Assembly: GCA_949361645.1 (NCBI GenBank)
Contig: OX442433.1
Coordinates: forward strand, 790,110-854,109
DNA length: 64,000 nucleotides
Reading direction: 5' to 3'
DNA from: Spongilla lacustris
Taxonomy: Eukaryota; Porifera; Demospongiae; Spongillida; Spongillidae
The notes below the pieces were generated by a model that had not been told where the DNA came from, did not search any database, and saw only the letters and a list, made by a program, of their open reading frames with translations. The position numbers and the translations under genes are program-made. Positions 1-12,800 of this stretch are shown here, one piece after another. How positions within the stretch are numbered: the first letter of the stretch is position 1; every line of letters begins with the position of its first letter.

Positions 1-3000
1 ATGAGGGAAGGAGATCTTCTTGAGAAAGGAAATGGAAATCTTCCAAGACTTTCTTCATCGGTGTCTGCAATAGAGTAACAGTATTACCAAATATTATGCT
101 TACACAATCCACTCACCTGAAGTGTCTCATTGGTATTCTTGGTGAAGTAGGCCTCTGAATGAACCAGACTGTCAGTCAAAGTCTTGAGCTCGTCTAGAAG
201 TTTCTTAATGTCTGAAAAAAAAAAATACTAATAGGTGAAACTTGTGTATAAACCTTTATAAAATGCACATTCAAATGTCACAGCACTTCATGTATATGTA
301 TATACATGTATTCATGGGATAAATGTACTATTTTTTTATTACCTCCCTTCCACTTATTTGGTATCTGGAGAAGGGCCTCCTGGTCCTCTGGGGACAGATG
401 GGTCTTCAGAGTGAAGGGTAGAGTGTGGAAGTCATACATGCCATCCTTCAGCCACTGAATGAACAGCTTGAGACATGTGAACACCATGGCTGTTGGAAGA
501 CTCTCCAGAAACTTCAGCTGTGGTGGTGACAGGGTGGGGGTGCTGGCCTTGGCAAAGACAGGTGTGTTCTGATCTATTTGACTGTCCAAAGCTGCCATAA
601 ACTGACGAACGGTTTGTTGTGCGTTTACTAAATCACTCTCCTGCACAAATGACATGTTTTCCGGTATGATCAATTGCACAAAATTAACACAATCTCCCAT
701 GCATACCTTGTAGCTAATAAGGTGACCTAGCACATTTTTAATGACTTGCACAGCCTCCAAAAGTGTCAGATAGCTGGCTGAATGGAACTCAAACTCCATC
801 TTCTTCAGAGTAGAGTCATCACATGGGACCTGACCACCACAGTACAACGTAACACAAGCCCCATCACACCATGACTGATGGACAATACCTTGAAGGGGTC
901 AAGTAACTGATCTCCAAGGATGTCAATATCCCCACCAGAGCTGGCAACACTGCAAACAGAAGCTAAACACAAAAGGATTCATATTCCCACATCACTTACT
1001 CTGTTGGATGTGGGGAAGACTGCTGGGCCTTGTTTCTGAACTTGAAGTGTGTACGGATAGAGCCAGCACTCTCCAACAGGGGCTTGCCAGCAAGGTAGGT
1101 AGCCACCATGTCTTCCTGGAGCAGATGCAGATTGAATTGACAGACTGTGTGCTGCACTGCACTGATCGATATGGATGTGGTCTGGTTCTTTGCAGCTTTA
1201 CCATCTGGAACACAATCTATCCTCCGAGGGCTGTATCGACTGCGTACCAATTGTAAGAAGTTGTCAACATCATGGAGGCTAGAGGTGGACAGAGAAGGTA
1301 TCCTGTAATATATAGGAACTCCATGCACTCTATTCATCACATACACGCCAACACCCTGTGATACTCAACATTGAGCAACCCATATTGCTATACAATACCT
1401 AACACACCAGTTCATTTTCCCCATAATACAGTGGCTTTGTGTGAATTCTGTTAGAGGAATCTTAGACGGTTCTGATGGCAGTAGATGGTTAACAGAGAGA
1501 CACTGAGATCTTGTCATAGTGTACAGTCCCTCGATGAAATTGTTATGTGTGTTGACAATGTCAGCCATCACAGTATACAGCCAGTCATTGCCCTCCCCCT
1601 CCTCTGGTGTATCTAGAGATATGGTGGTTATCAAGTGGAGGACACCCATACACTCTGATCAATGGCTAACCTGACAGGAAGTGAAGGAGGGGCATATCAT
1701 CAGCTATTGTGTACACTTTGTTCCCACGACGAACTGCTACACATGCTCCAGCACCAATGGCATGACCTATGGTTTCCACATAGGCATTATAGCCAGCTGG
1801 ATATGTAGAGAGGCAGATGAAAGGAAACAGAATGAGCAGAGGGAGGAGGTATAGAGAATACGGATAAACATACCTCCTTCAGATTTCTTACCTTTCACCC
1901 TATCATAGAGGTCCTTCACATGCTTCCCATAATCCTTGGAATATCTCTCCACAGCCCGCTCTACCACCTGGCCTATCTTCAGTTCAGTGGCATTGTCGTA
2001 GGACACGATGTAGGCAAGCTGTGTGTGCAGCCACAGGTAGAACTCCACCAGATCAGGTAGGAGGCGCCCTCCAGCCAGGAGCTGGGGGCGTTCCAATACA
2101 AACTGTGTGAGCATGGACAGACCTCCCCCTTGCTTCTGAAGAGATATGTCCCCAGAGCTAAGGAGGTTGTGGGTGAAGTCTTTCTCTGTAGGAAGCTGAG
2201 GGTACTGCTCATCCAGGGATCTGAGATACAGCCATGATGGGACAAGTGTAATAATTAAAAGTGGCAATGTACACAATATATTCAAGAAATGTAAACTGAT
2301 TTCTTTTTTAAAATGAAACTGAATTTACAGTTGTACTTTAAATTTCATACCTGATGCATAGGAAGACAGGATTTTGCCACCCAAGTGAATACTGTGAGAA
2401 CTAAAAGATATGAACATGCACACAAAGTGAATAACCTATTAATAAACAGTTACATGTACATATAATACTAGAATTCTGTTCCTTTTACATACACGTTTAA
2501 CGATAGGTCGACCACTACATGTAGGTGCGTTAACCTACATGTAGGCGTTGCAAATCGCGTTATTCCAAACAATGAACAAATAGCCAACTCTTGAAATAAG
2601 CATAATCAGTACAGCAAAGAGGGGTACATGTACTTGCAAGGTGGTGTCAGAAAACAACGCCAGCTACTACATATGCTCTGGTTCGGACACGTTCCTCCTT
2701 TACTCAAGTTGTTCCAATTTTCTTAAAACCTTGATACAAGCTTTTTCGTTGTTTAGACAGTTATTTTTTTACCTCCTGTCGCCAAACACACGCGATTTAC
2801 AACTTTTATGCCATCCGCCATCAAGATTGTAGGCAATGTTTATACGCTCCTCCATCTCGATCGAATATCTACAGAGCCAATGGTTTAAGAGTCTCCGAAG
2901 TGAATTTAAAATGAAGCCCAATGGTTTAGTGATACATTATTAGAGCTGAAAGTTTTATGCGCCATTCAATGCGAGGACCAGAGGTCGCAATAAACACCTA

Positions 3001-5379
3001 CATAATAGGTTAATACCACGTTTTTTCGCCTACATGTGTGGCCTATCTATCATTAAGATGTGCCATCGAAAGACATGGTGATTACCCCAGGTATTATTAT
3101 GGCAACAATAGGAAACAATGCTCTTCAGTTACTCCTTTATATTAAACTTAGCAGTTTTTCTGTTTCAAACAGGGCAGGTCATGAATAATTAACTACTGAG
3201 ATACATATACGCATGTGGTACTGGCCACACTCTCACATAAGTGACATGTAATTGTTACTTAAAATTTGTTTATCGTTGTCGCAACTGTCACAGATGCTTG
3301 CTAATTCTTATTACCACTAATTGAACACAATTTCAGTATAAGGAAAATCAAGCGCATCGAGTGAGCAGCGGATTAATAATACAACCACCCTCAAATTCTA
3401 ACAGGGCAGAGCGCACAGTTTTTTATATGCAGCGGGAAATGCTGGGTTAGACACAGAGACCGAGGGATATAGCCAGCATCAGAAGAAATGGTTCATTCAT
3501 ATTGAAATTTTAACTTACATGTACATAGGCATTCTTTTTTAAAACGAAGTGTACTATTAATAATTGGACTGAATATGTTGTTTTTCATAACATTACCATT
3601 AACCAACTTTATCTAAAATCAAGACTAAAATTCAATTTCTCCAAACACATCATTTATTTTATAATACCTTGTGTTTCTATCATTTACATTGTTGTGTTAA
3701 ATTATCATATCATTCGAACCTTACAACTATTACCAGTAAGTGTCAAAATAGCAATTATAAGTTCCAGTAACCATATAATGAAGTGGTATCCAAAACTGTA
3801 TCACAGTGCTGCAGATCTTATTAAAGGTAACTGCCAATATTACATACCTCTTTCTTGAGCTCAGACCATGATGGTTGGTAGATCTGAGTATGCCACAGCC
3901 TCTCATAGCTGTCTAACTGTTCCCTGGTAGATAACCGTCCCAGCATGTTCGTAGCAGTAGCAGGATTCATAGCTGTCTAAAGTAGATTGTTTTTTTTTTT
4001 AAGTGTGTAATTGAAAAAAGACTACTGTAGTCACCAATGCTAAAGGTGACTCTGTCATTAAATATATATATATGGGAACAATTATATTACATAAATGTGT
4101 ACGCTAGCAGGTACATGTAGTTAGTTATTATATGCAGTAGCATACAAAAAGGTTTCCAACTATAGAATACGTAATTAGCATACCACATTATAGAGGATAT
4201 GCAGTGCAGTACGACTCTATGCTGAACATAGGGAAACCTTTCTGACTGGTACTTTATAACACCTCTCAATTGTGAACAACATATACATGTACCTACCTCA
4301 TAAAACCGATTCATGCATCTCATAATAAGGAATGACCTTTCCTCGTCAGAGATATTTAAGTTGTTCCTCATGTACAGCCAGACTGTCCTCAGCTGAGATA
4401 CACAGTAATGGCGAATGGACAGCCAGTCAGAGATGATGGTTCCATGAAGCTTCTTCTCAGCATTAGGCTGTGTGAGGAGTGCCACACAGAAGGCCCCAAA
4501 GTTGGCCCACAGGAGGAGGTAGAGGGAGTGGAGGGTGTAGGTGCCCCTGCCTGCATGCTTCAGGTAGTCCTGACGACCAAACTGACCATCAGGAGACAGC
4601 TCCACTCCACAGTCATAGTGGAGGCCATTGGGATTGACCTTGGTGTCATACTGTGTGTACAAAGTAAGGCATTAAACAATAGACTATACCAACATGGCAC
4701 CACTGTACCATGAAGCCAGTCATGTATGTATCCAGGAGATCTCCGGGCGCAAACATGTGATACCAAAGGTGATTACTGGCTTTAGGAGATGCTATCACCA
4801 TGGCAACCATGTTAGCCAGGGCATGACGAAGATCAAAATCTGATTGGTCTGTTTTTTGTTTTAGTGAACAGAGCCATAGGTAGAAAACAGACCCTTACAT
4901 ACCTGCAGGTTGAGATTTTGAAGGTCTGAACAGCTCCAAAAGAGGATCCTCTGCCTTGCCCTTCCTTTGCTTTGGCTTTGCCTGCCTCCCTCCCACCTGT
5001 AACACAAGCACCTCTTCATCCTCACGAAGTGGGTTTGGTAGTTCAGGTTTGGTCAACATCAGGTCAGGGTTAAGGAACCGTTGGATTATGGCTATATGAC
5101 CTTCTTCACTGAAAAAGCGAGACATTTTGTCTCCACCAATGGCATTGCACAGCAGCTCTGATTTTTTCTGACCAATAAAGAATGAAAGATGAAAATTCAT
5201 CAAACCAAAACGAGATGTCTTACATTTTTGTCAAAGAAGTCGTAGTACACAGTTAACCAGACAGCCATCCTGAATGCACCTCTTGGATCCATGTTGGTTT
5301 GTGTACTAACCTTTGATGATGTTATACTAAACAGGCAAATGGATGAGGAGTAGGTAAATGTACCAGGCGGGATATGAGA

Positions 5380-5431
<52 letters not shown>

Positions 5432-5440
5432 CACACACAC

Positions 5441-5475
<35 letters not shown>

Positions 5476-6850
5476 GCACACAAACAAAAACACGGCTTTG
5501 GTCTGGTGAATGGGTTCTACACTGTTGTGATCGCCAAAAGAGGAGGATGTGCAGGGGCTCATCCCACACATAGCAAAGAAGCACATCTACAACTAGTAGT
5601 GCTTGGAAGTACACAAAATACAAACATGTAGATTACTAATTTATTAAGTTTGCTTTTTAATGCTGTGGGTAAATATAAACTGCCCAATATATTTAGATTA
5701 TAGTCTGAGCCCACTCACATGTACAAGGTCTAAGAATGAGAGCACTGTACCAGACTGGTCATGTTGCTACTCTTTGTCACACATAGAGAATGAACTAGAT
5801 TATTATTTTTTTATGTTGCTATTGGTCCTGGCATATGCTATACCTACCATACCAGTTACACCACCACTACATACACATATTACATACACACACCTTTTAC
5901 ACATGCACACATACATACATACAAGCCACAAGTACCTGTAACACTCATGAGCTGTCTACATGTAGATTACCTCTCGGTGCCTATTTTTATTAGATCTTCA
6001 ATGCTGCCTTTGCCATCATGTATCTTCAGCATGGTGGTGCGGACGCGTTGATAGAGGGCCCCCAGTGGTGAGCGATTATCCTCTACCATAAATGGAAATA
6101 GGTGTGGTTTTGGCTCTGCCTGTTCCTATGGGTAATATAGAACATGCCATAAAAGTAGAAGGCTTTAGAAGAAAACACAACACTGTTGATACATAATGCC
6201 ACCATCAAAAAAGAGCATATAATTGTGTAGTCTAATCACGATGCTGCATAGTACAAATTTAAATATGTTCCAATGGCATTACATGTACATTGCTATACCA
6301 ATATACATATTACACTACCTTCAGGTCCACACTGAACTGCTCCAGACAGCTTATGCCTCTGACTGCATCAAACTGCACAGTCAAAAGGTCAGTAAATTTC
6401 CTAAAGCTCTTTAGACGCTTCAAGAGGTGTAAGGCTAAAACAAGGGTGTGGCCCTTGCAAGCCCCTCCTCCTGTGGCAGCATCTTCCAGAACAGAATTGA
6501 CCTCCCTTTTAACACCAGCTAGCTGCCTAATCTTGCTGGGCTCAGAGGGGTCAAGATCAATGGCCACTTGCTGCACTATGACTTGCACCACAGCCTGCAG
6601 CTCAATGTACAGAAGTACCTTCTCCTGATCACTCTTAGTGGTCGACTTACACAGCTGCATGTGTGTGTGTGTGCACATGCGTATGTATGTGTGCGGGTGA
6701 TTATTACGATTGATTGTAATGTGACTTAACTACCTCAGTGATAGTGAAATATGTGCGAAGAAGAGCAGGCAGAGCATGCTGTTTGCCAAGCATGTGTTCC
6801 ATCACCATCAGAAAGTACAGGTGGGCAAGTGGCTGCTGCATGCGTGCACT
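1..6850 (-). CDS. RNF213-like gene, C-terminal exons (open at the left edge)
   Basis: Exons: 6,734-6,850; 6,319-6,654; 5,971-6,125; possible 11-nt microexon 5,719-5,729; about 5,500-5,601; 5,224-5,310; 4,903-5,167; 4,709-4,848; 4,297-4,650; 3,848-3,976; 2,351-2,400; 1,892-2,220; 1,671-1,796; 1,399-1,612; 1,000-1,302; 889-949; 343-829; 117-211; before 1 to 64. Matches to the RNF213 C-terminal domain include LPDLVEFYLWLH, NTHNNFIEGLY, FNLHLLQEDMV then YLAGKPLLES, and ASSGGDIDI. The last visible codons (VLEDFHFLSQEDLLPS) align close to the family's C-terminus, so only a few tens of codons are probably missing. The RZ finger would fall at the junction of 4,709-4,848 and 4,297-4,650. That intron is only 58 nt and neither exon has the GHP/GECG pattern. 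Confidence 0.8.
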
Positions 6851-9800
6851 CTGTGGAGAACACATGGTTGTATCAGGATGGAGAAGAATGATTGTGTGAA
6901 TCAGATGGAAAAATACTGAAGATAAACATACACAAATTGGGACAGTTTCCAACAAAATGTCCCAATTGTTAAACTTTATATACAGTATCGTCCAGAGCCA
7001 CATTAATTATTCACATGCATGCTTTATTATGGGTGTTATTGCTAAGACCTTTCTGCTAGTTAGACAGCATAATACAGCAAGCAGGAAATGAATAATGCCT
7101 ACTACATAGCATGCATGTGAATAATTAATGCTTTTAACTTAGCTCTGGAAGGTACTGTACGATAAATCTTTAACTAGCTACATATATCTTCCAAACAGTA
7201 AACAACAATATGACTTTCCTATTTTCAAACATCCAAGTATAAATAATAATAAATTTTCTCTATCAAGTTAATGTTATATAGGATGTAAAGGCAATGGTGG
7301 TGTAAAGAGGAAAGAAAAGGGGAATATGAAAAACATTGTGGTCCTGTATTGAACTATGTACGTAAGGTATACAAAGTGGTAAGTATGATGTCTTCAGATC
7401 ATTGCCAAACTCGTCTCGAGTCCTTCCTTTTTACAACACCACTGCCTTCAAATTCTTTATACCACCAACTGTCTCAGACTTCTTTCATTAGTTTCTTTGT
7501 TCTTGGGATGGCTACAAATCATGCACATTAACAATAAATCCACAGATGACATAAAATTTAAGCAACAAATACAAGACTCTTCTACTACACATGTTCCAAA
7601 TCTGGGTGTCCATATACTTGTACAGTGAGTAGAGAGTTTGAACCCCAAGGGTTACCAGCTCTTGTAGGAAATGGTGTGTATAAGCATTAAGTTCATAGCA
7701 TATACCATTCCGTGAAGATATGAGTCAAACAAAAAAATTATAGTATATGGGACAGTGTCCAGCAAAATCGGGCTTGTGGGTTATAATTTTATCACTATAA
7801 AAATTGCACGTTATACTAAACAACACATCTTCGCAACGGTACAACCTTTTCCTTTCAAATTTCGTACACATGTTCCTATATCATCTCTCTATGTTTTTTG
7901 GTGCTCTAATAATTTCCCATAATCCAACAAGTTAGAATTTCACATTTCTCCACGTACGAGTGTTGGAAACGTGTCAAATTTGGAATGTGCATAGAGGAGC
8001 CCTGTAGCTATTCATTTGTTCTGTTCGTTAGTTTCTGTATCATCGGTTATGGAGACACAGTTGAGCAAAGTACATGCATGTTTTCCCGCTTGATTCGTGC
8101 CAATGATATAATCACCGCCTCCCCATACACTGAGCAGGACGCGATTTGCCAAAATCATTGGTGCGGAAAACGTGCCCATAGTTTATTCAACTGTATCTCC
8201 GCAACGGATGACACGGAAATTAACGAACAAAACAAATCAATAGCTACAGGACTCCTCTATGTACAACCCGAATTTGACGCGTTTTCAACACTTGTACGTG
8301 GAGAAATGAGGAATTCTAACCTGTTGTGTTAGCGATCTTTACACTGACGCCATGGAAAATAATTAGAGCTTCAAAATGGACACGAACATAGAGAGATGAT
8401 GTAGAAACAAGTGTACAAAACTTGAAAGGAATAGGTTGTACAGTTGCAAAGATGTGTTTCTTAGTGTAACATGCAATATTTTTAGTGATAAAATTATAAC
8501 CCCACAAGCCCTATTTTGATGGACACTGTCCCATATAACAATGGCCAATTGCTATTTATTTTGTATCCACTCACAATAGCGTCTGGTTCAAGAACTATGA
8601 ATGTAGACTGCTGGTAGAACACAGGAATGTAGTGAGTAGGATACCCCAGATCAGCATTTGACATCAGGACCTCACCCACAAGAGAACGAGTCTAGGTTTG
8701 GAGAAGAAATGTTTCCATGCTATAATATGTGAATACACCTAGTTAAATACATATACTTCTTCAATACCATCATTGGTACATTATACTAGACATGTAAGGA
8801 AGTACCACAAACTTGTGTATCTTTATTTCCACTCCTCTGTGAAACTTACTCTTTCATTATAAAGTGCCAGTGGATCACGTGAAGCTGTGTCACCACCATT
8901 TTGTTCACCCAGGATACGGGACAGATAAAGCTTGAAGATGTGGATGGATACATCCTCACAGCAACCACTTGCAGGTGATTCTTGGTTCAATTCATCACCT
9001 TTTTCTCTTGGAAACCACTGCCGCTGACTATTGGCACAAGAAAGGAACCAGCGACAGTCATCAGAGCTGCAATTTGCACAGTCAATTGGGAAGAAGTGGC
9101 TGAATATCCTCTCAATGACTCTCTTGACCCAATCATCCTCTGAGGGTGAAGCTTTGAGGCATTCCACTGCCACCTGACATACATCTAATAGACCGAGACA
9201 CTTGTCCTTCAACTGAAAATGACGTGAAAACAAGCAAAATTACATACATGTATACATGTATGCACAGACAAACATAAACACGTACATAATATGGGACAGT
9301 TTCCACGAAATATTATAAAACTGCATTTGAATCTCTGTAACTTCTGAATGGTGATAATCGGCTTTTCAACACTTCATACTATACCATTTCTATATAGTAA
9401 CATCACTATAGCTCCATGCATGCCAATAGTATTGCATCATCCGATAGCTCACCAGTTTTAAATTTTGGTACGAGTTATCAAATCGCTTCTTGTAGGTAGA
9501 GAGGTCCTTTACCTATCAATTTTCTCTGCTCGTTAACGTTTATGTCATCCATTACAGAGATAAAGTTGAGAAAATTGAGGGCATGTTTTCGTGCTATATT
9601 CGCACCAATGGGAGGCGATGATTGTAACACTGGCACAAATCAAGCAGGGAAATGTGTACCTAACTGATCGCATAAAAGGTAATGAACAGAAAAAAACAAT
9701 AGCTAAAACACCTCTCTACCTATGGGCCAAATTTAAAGCTATTTGAACAGTGCAGTATTAAATTGTTCAAAATATTTAGGACGTCTACAGCCCTAACCAT

Positions 9801-12800
9801 TTTGAAGTTATAGTTAATCAAATGCAATTAAGTGAATTGAATAAGATTTTATGTATTTATGCAAAGGGTCATTTTCGTGGAAAAGTGTACATACCTCGCC
9901 ATTTTCTCTGAAGTGTCTTGTGAACAAAGTACAGAATACCTTTTGCCCCACATTCAGCACCTCACTGTCACTGACAGCCTTGCACTGAAGGACTGAAAAT
10001 GTTGTCTGCATAGTGTTCAACTGAGCCCTCACCAGCTCCATGTCTGCATCTCCTTCCTGCATGGACAGACCAGCACTGATGCTGTCAACAAGCGAAGGGA
10101 GAGTCATTATCTCAAGGTAAGCTATGTACCACTGCTTCAGCTGCTCCAGTGCACCTGCCTGGGGCAGACCTGCATACAGGCAGCCAAGGAGGGCTTTAAA
10201 TAGAGCACCAACCACATAGGTGCTCAAGTGCTGAATGCTGAGGGCACTACCAGACTGGCGGACAGAGTACATAAATTGCTTTGTAGGAGATGGAGGTGGG
10301 GGAGAGAGTATGTTGGGAGAAACTGAACTAATCGTTTGAAGCTTAGACAGTGAACGAAGAATAGTGGCTACTTTGGCTAGGTCCAGCTGGTACACAGCCA
10401 TGTAGGTGTGAAGGTACACTATCCTCTCAGTAATGTCTAGCGTGCTGATGTTACCAAACACCTGTTGGACAATCTGTTTTTCTATGGTGGAACTGGAGCC
10501 TGCAAGATGAAGCTTGGAGAAGATGAAGTTATTGAAGTAGCTGGACCACAGCTCAAGGTTATTTTCAACCGCATGCAAGCAGACAACCACACAACCTTTT
10601 GGAGCACTCTGTGAACAAGAGAGATGTTACACGTAATCTAAACAAGAACCCACACAATGTTCTCACCTCTTTCCTCTCTTTCAAGCTACACAACATCCTC
10701 GCATGTAAGCTAACTAATGTTGCTTGCATGTCGTGAGGTTGGCCACCTGGAGCCACGGCACCATTCCCAAGGACATCTGTGCCTTCATTCGCATCCCTCC
10801 TGCATTGCTCAATCAGCTGGTCCATGTGGCCCATCACCATATGGAAGAAGGGGAATACGGGGATGTACCCTGGATTGCATGGGGCCTGCAAGTTGTTGCT
10901 AAACACCTTAAGCTGTGTCAGGAGAGGCAGTGGAGACACAGCCAGCAGGTCTCTGAAGAGAGCATCCACTGCTGGAGACCCACCATTGACAAACGCACTA
11001 TCAATATTGCAATTCTCATTCATCCTGGACACCATGACAACAACAAAGTCCATGAACGTGACCTTGAAGGCAGCCTGGATGGTATCAGTGATGTTCAGGG
11101 TGGACTGCTGCTGGTGTGCAAGGTTGGCTGCCTGTTCCAAATACCCAAACATCACACTGGGCTTCCAATAGGACCTGAACAGCTTGCAGAGGACCACACC
11201 CACCTCCTTCTTGATCAGTAGGTCATGGAGTAGCTCATCACGTTGTGGCATGGAGAGCTGTCCATTAAACGGAAATCTTTCATGGGAACTAAAGGGTACA
11301 CGTGATGCAATGACAGGAATGGCTTCCTCCAGAAAACCTCTTGCAGTTTGGACCAGAGAGTCTTCTTCCGCTTTACATTCAGGGTCACTGTCTGGAGAAA
11401 AGCAGCAATGGCTGAACCAGTCCTCCACATCAATGGCACCATCCCCATGATGGTGACCTATGGTGTCCAGGTAGTAGTGGTCCCACCCACGCAGGTAAAG
11501 TGTTGGATAGCAAGGATTAAGGAAGTTGTGTGGTGGGAAGTGGAGCAGGAGCACAAACAGCTTGGGGTGTGGGGAGGACTGGCTCTGGTTCTCTGCCTCC
11601 TCAATCATGATACGAAGATGGTTCACCATGGGCACTGTCACCTCAGCCATGTTGGCAATCAGGAGGAGAACCTGGGCACTTTCAGATGCTGCAAAGGCCC
11701 TGAGAAGCTCCCTAATGCTGTTCTGGGGTTTGTTGGACAGCTTGTACACCACAACAGCAGCCAAGTCATCAAGCACAAGGTCTTTGACAGCTTCGTGTGA
11801 CAACTCCATGCCTCTGACAAAAAGCCCTTCCCCACAATAGGATAATGGAAGGTTATGTATGAGAGAGGAGGTCCGGGTGTAGCAAAGAAGCTTGGTGGGA
11901 CAATAGCTGGAATAAAAACAATCACCAAAAATCAAATGATATGACCAGGATGTGTGGTGTACTTACGTTGTTGCATGACGCAGGGTGTTAAGACGGTCTT
12001 TGATTAACACCTTGAGGGAGAAGTGGGAGTGGTGCCTGAGATAGTTGACCAGGTAGGACGAGCTGATCTTCTTCCTATGGATGGTGAGTGCCTCAGGAGT
12101 CATCAGCTGCATGAGACGCTTGCACAGGTGCCTGACCAACCACTGGACAGCCATGGCCACCATCATGCAGCCCTCTAGGGAAAGCCCCACACTTGGATCA
12201 TTGCCCTGTGGAGCTGGGGCTTGGTGCAGCTTCTGCATGGCTTCAGCCACTGCCTGTGCCACCCCTTGAGGGGTGATGGTCTGAAGCAGTCCTTGGAACT
12301 CTGGGTCAGCACGTACAAAATAAGAGACATGCTGGGCATCAAGTGTGAGCTCTTCCAATGAGCACTGCAGGATAGGCGAGTATCAGTTAAAACTTGTAAC
12401 ATATACGGAATACACATATACCATACACATACATATATGTGCTCACATAACGCTCATCATACACATACTTACAGTTGGAATGTGAAATCCTGCACAGGTC
12501 CTAAAAGCAAGAACCAGCTCCTGCAGACATATAACCTCAATACCATAGGAGCTGCCTGACTTTGGATCATCTTTTGGTTCATATGGCTGGTAGGTGTGGT
12601 GTTCAGTGGGCAACATGGAGAGGAGCAAAGAGTCTGTAGTTTCTTTCTTTAGACCATAGAAGCTCTCCTCGTCTCTGACTGACTCAACAAAGCCATTGAT
12701 CTAAATGACAGTGATTTAAGCACCAAGCCGTAAATTGGGAAAACACATACCATAAAGTAATTCGTATGAACTCCCCTCCCTCCGCCCCCAACATCAGATG

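Noticed and set aside
2641..2832. Small plus-strand protein MVSENNASYYICSG
   Set aside because: No similarity, no promoter or splice context; lies in an RNF213 intron.
5327..5631. His-Thr or Cys-Val repeat proteins
   Set aside because: They translate the (CA)n repeat; only the non-repeat part (LLVVDVLLCYVWDEP) is likely exonic.
8850..9212. Cys-rich CANCSSDDC segment as the missing RING
   Set aside because: It lacks the Cys-x-His pair and the second half of a C3HC4 pattern, and the surrounding sequence aligns to the region after the RING.
10717..11840. Plus-strand open frames opposite the large RNF213 exon
   Set aside because: They are antisense shadows of the minus-strand exon 10,667-11,906, which has clear family similarity.
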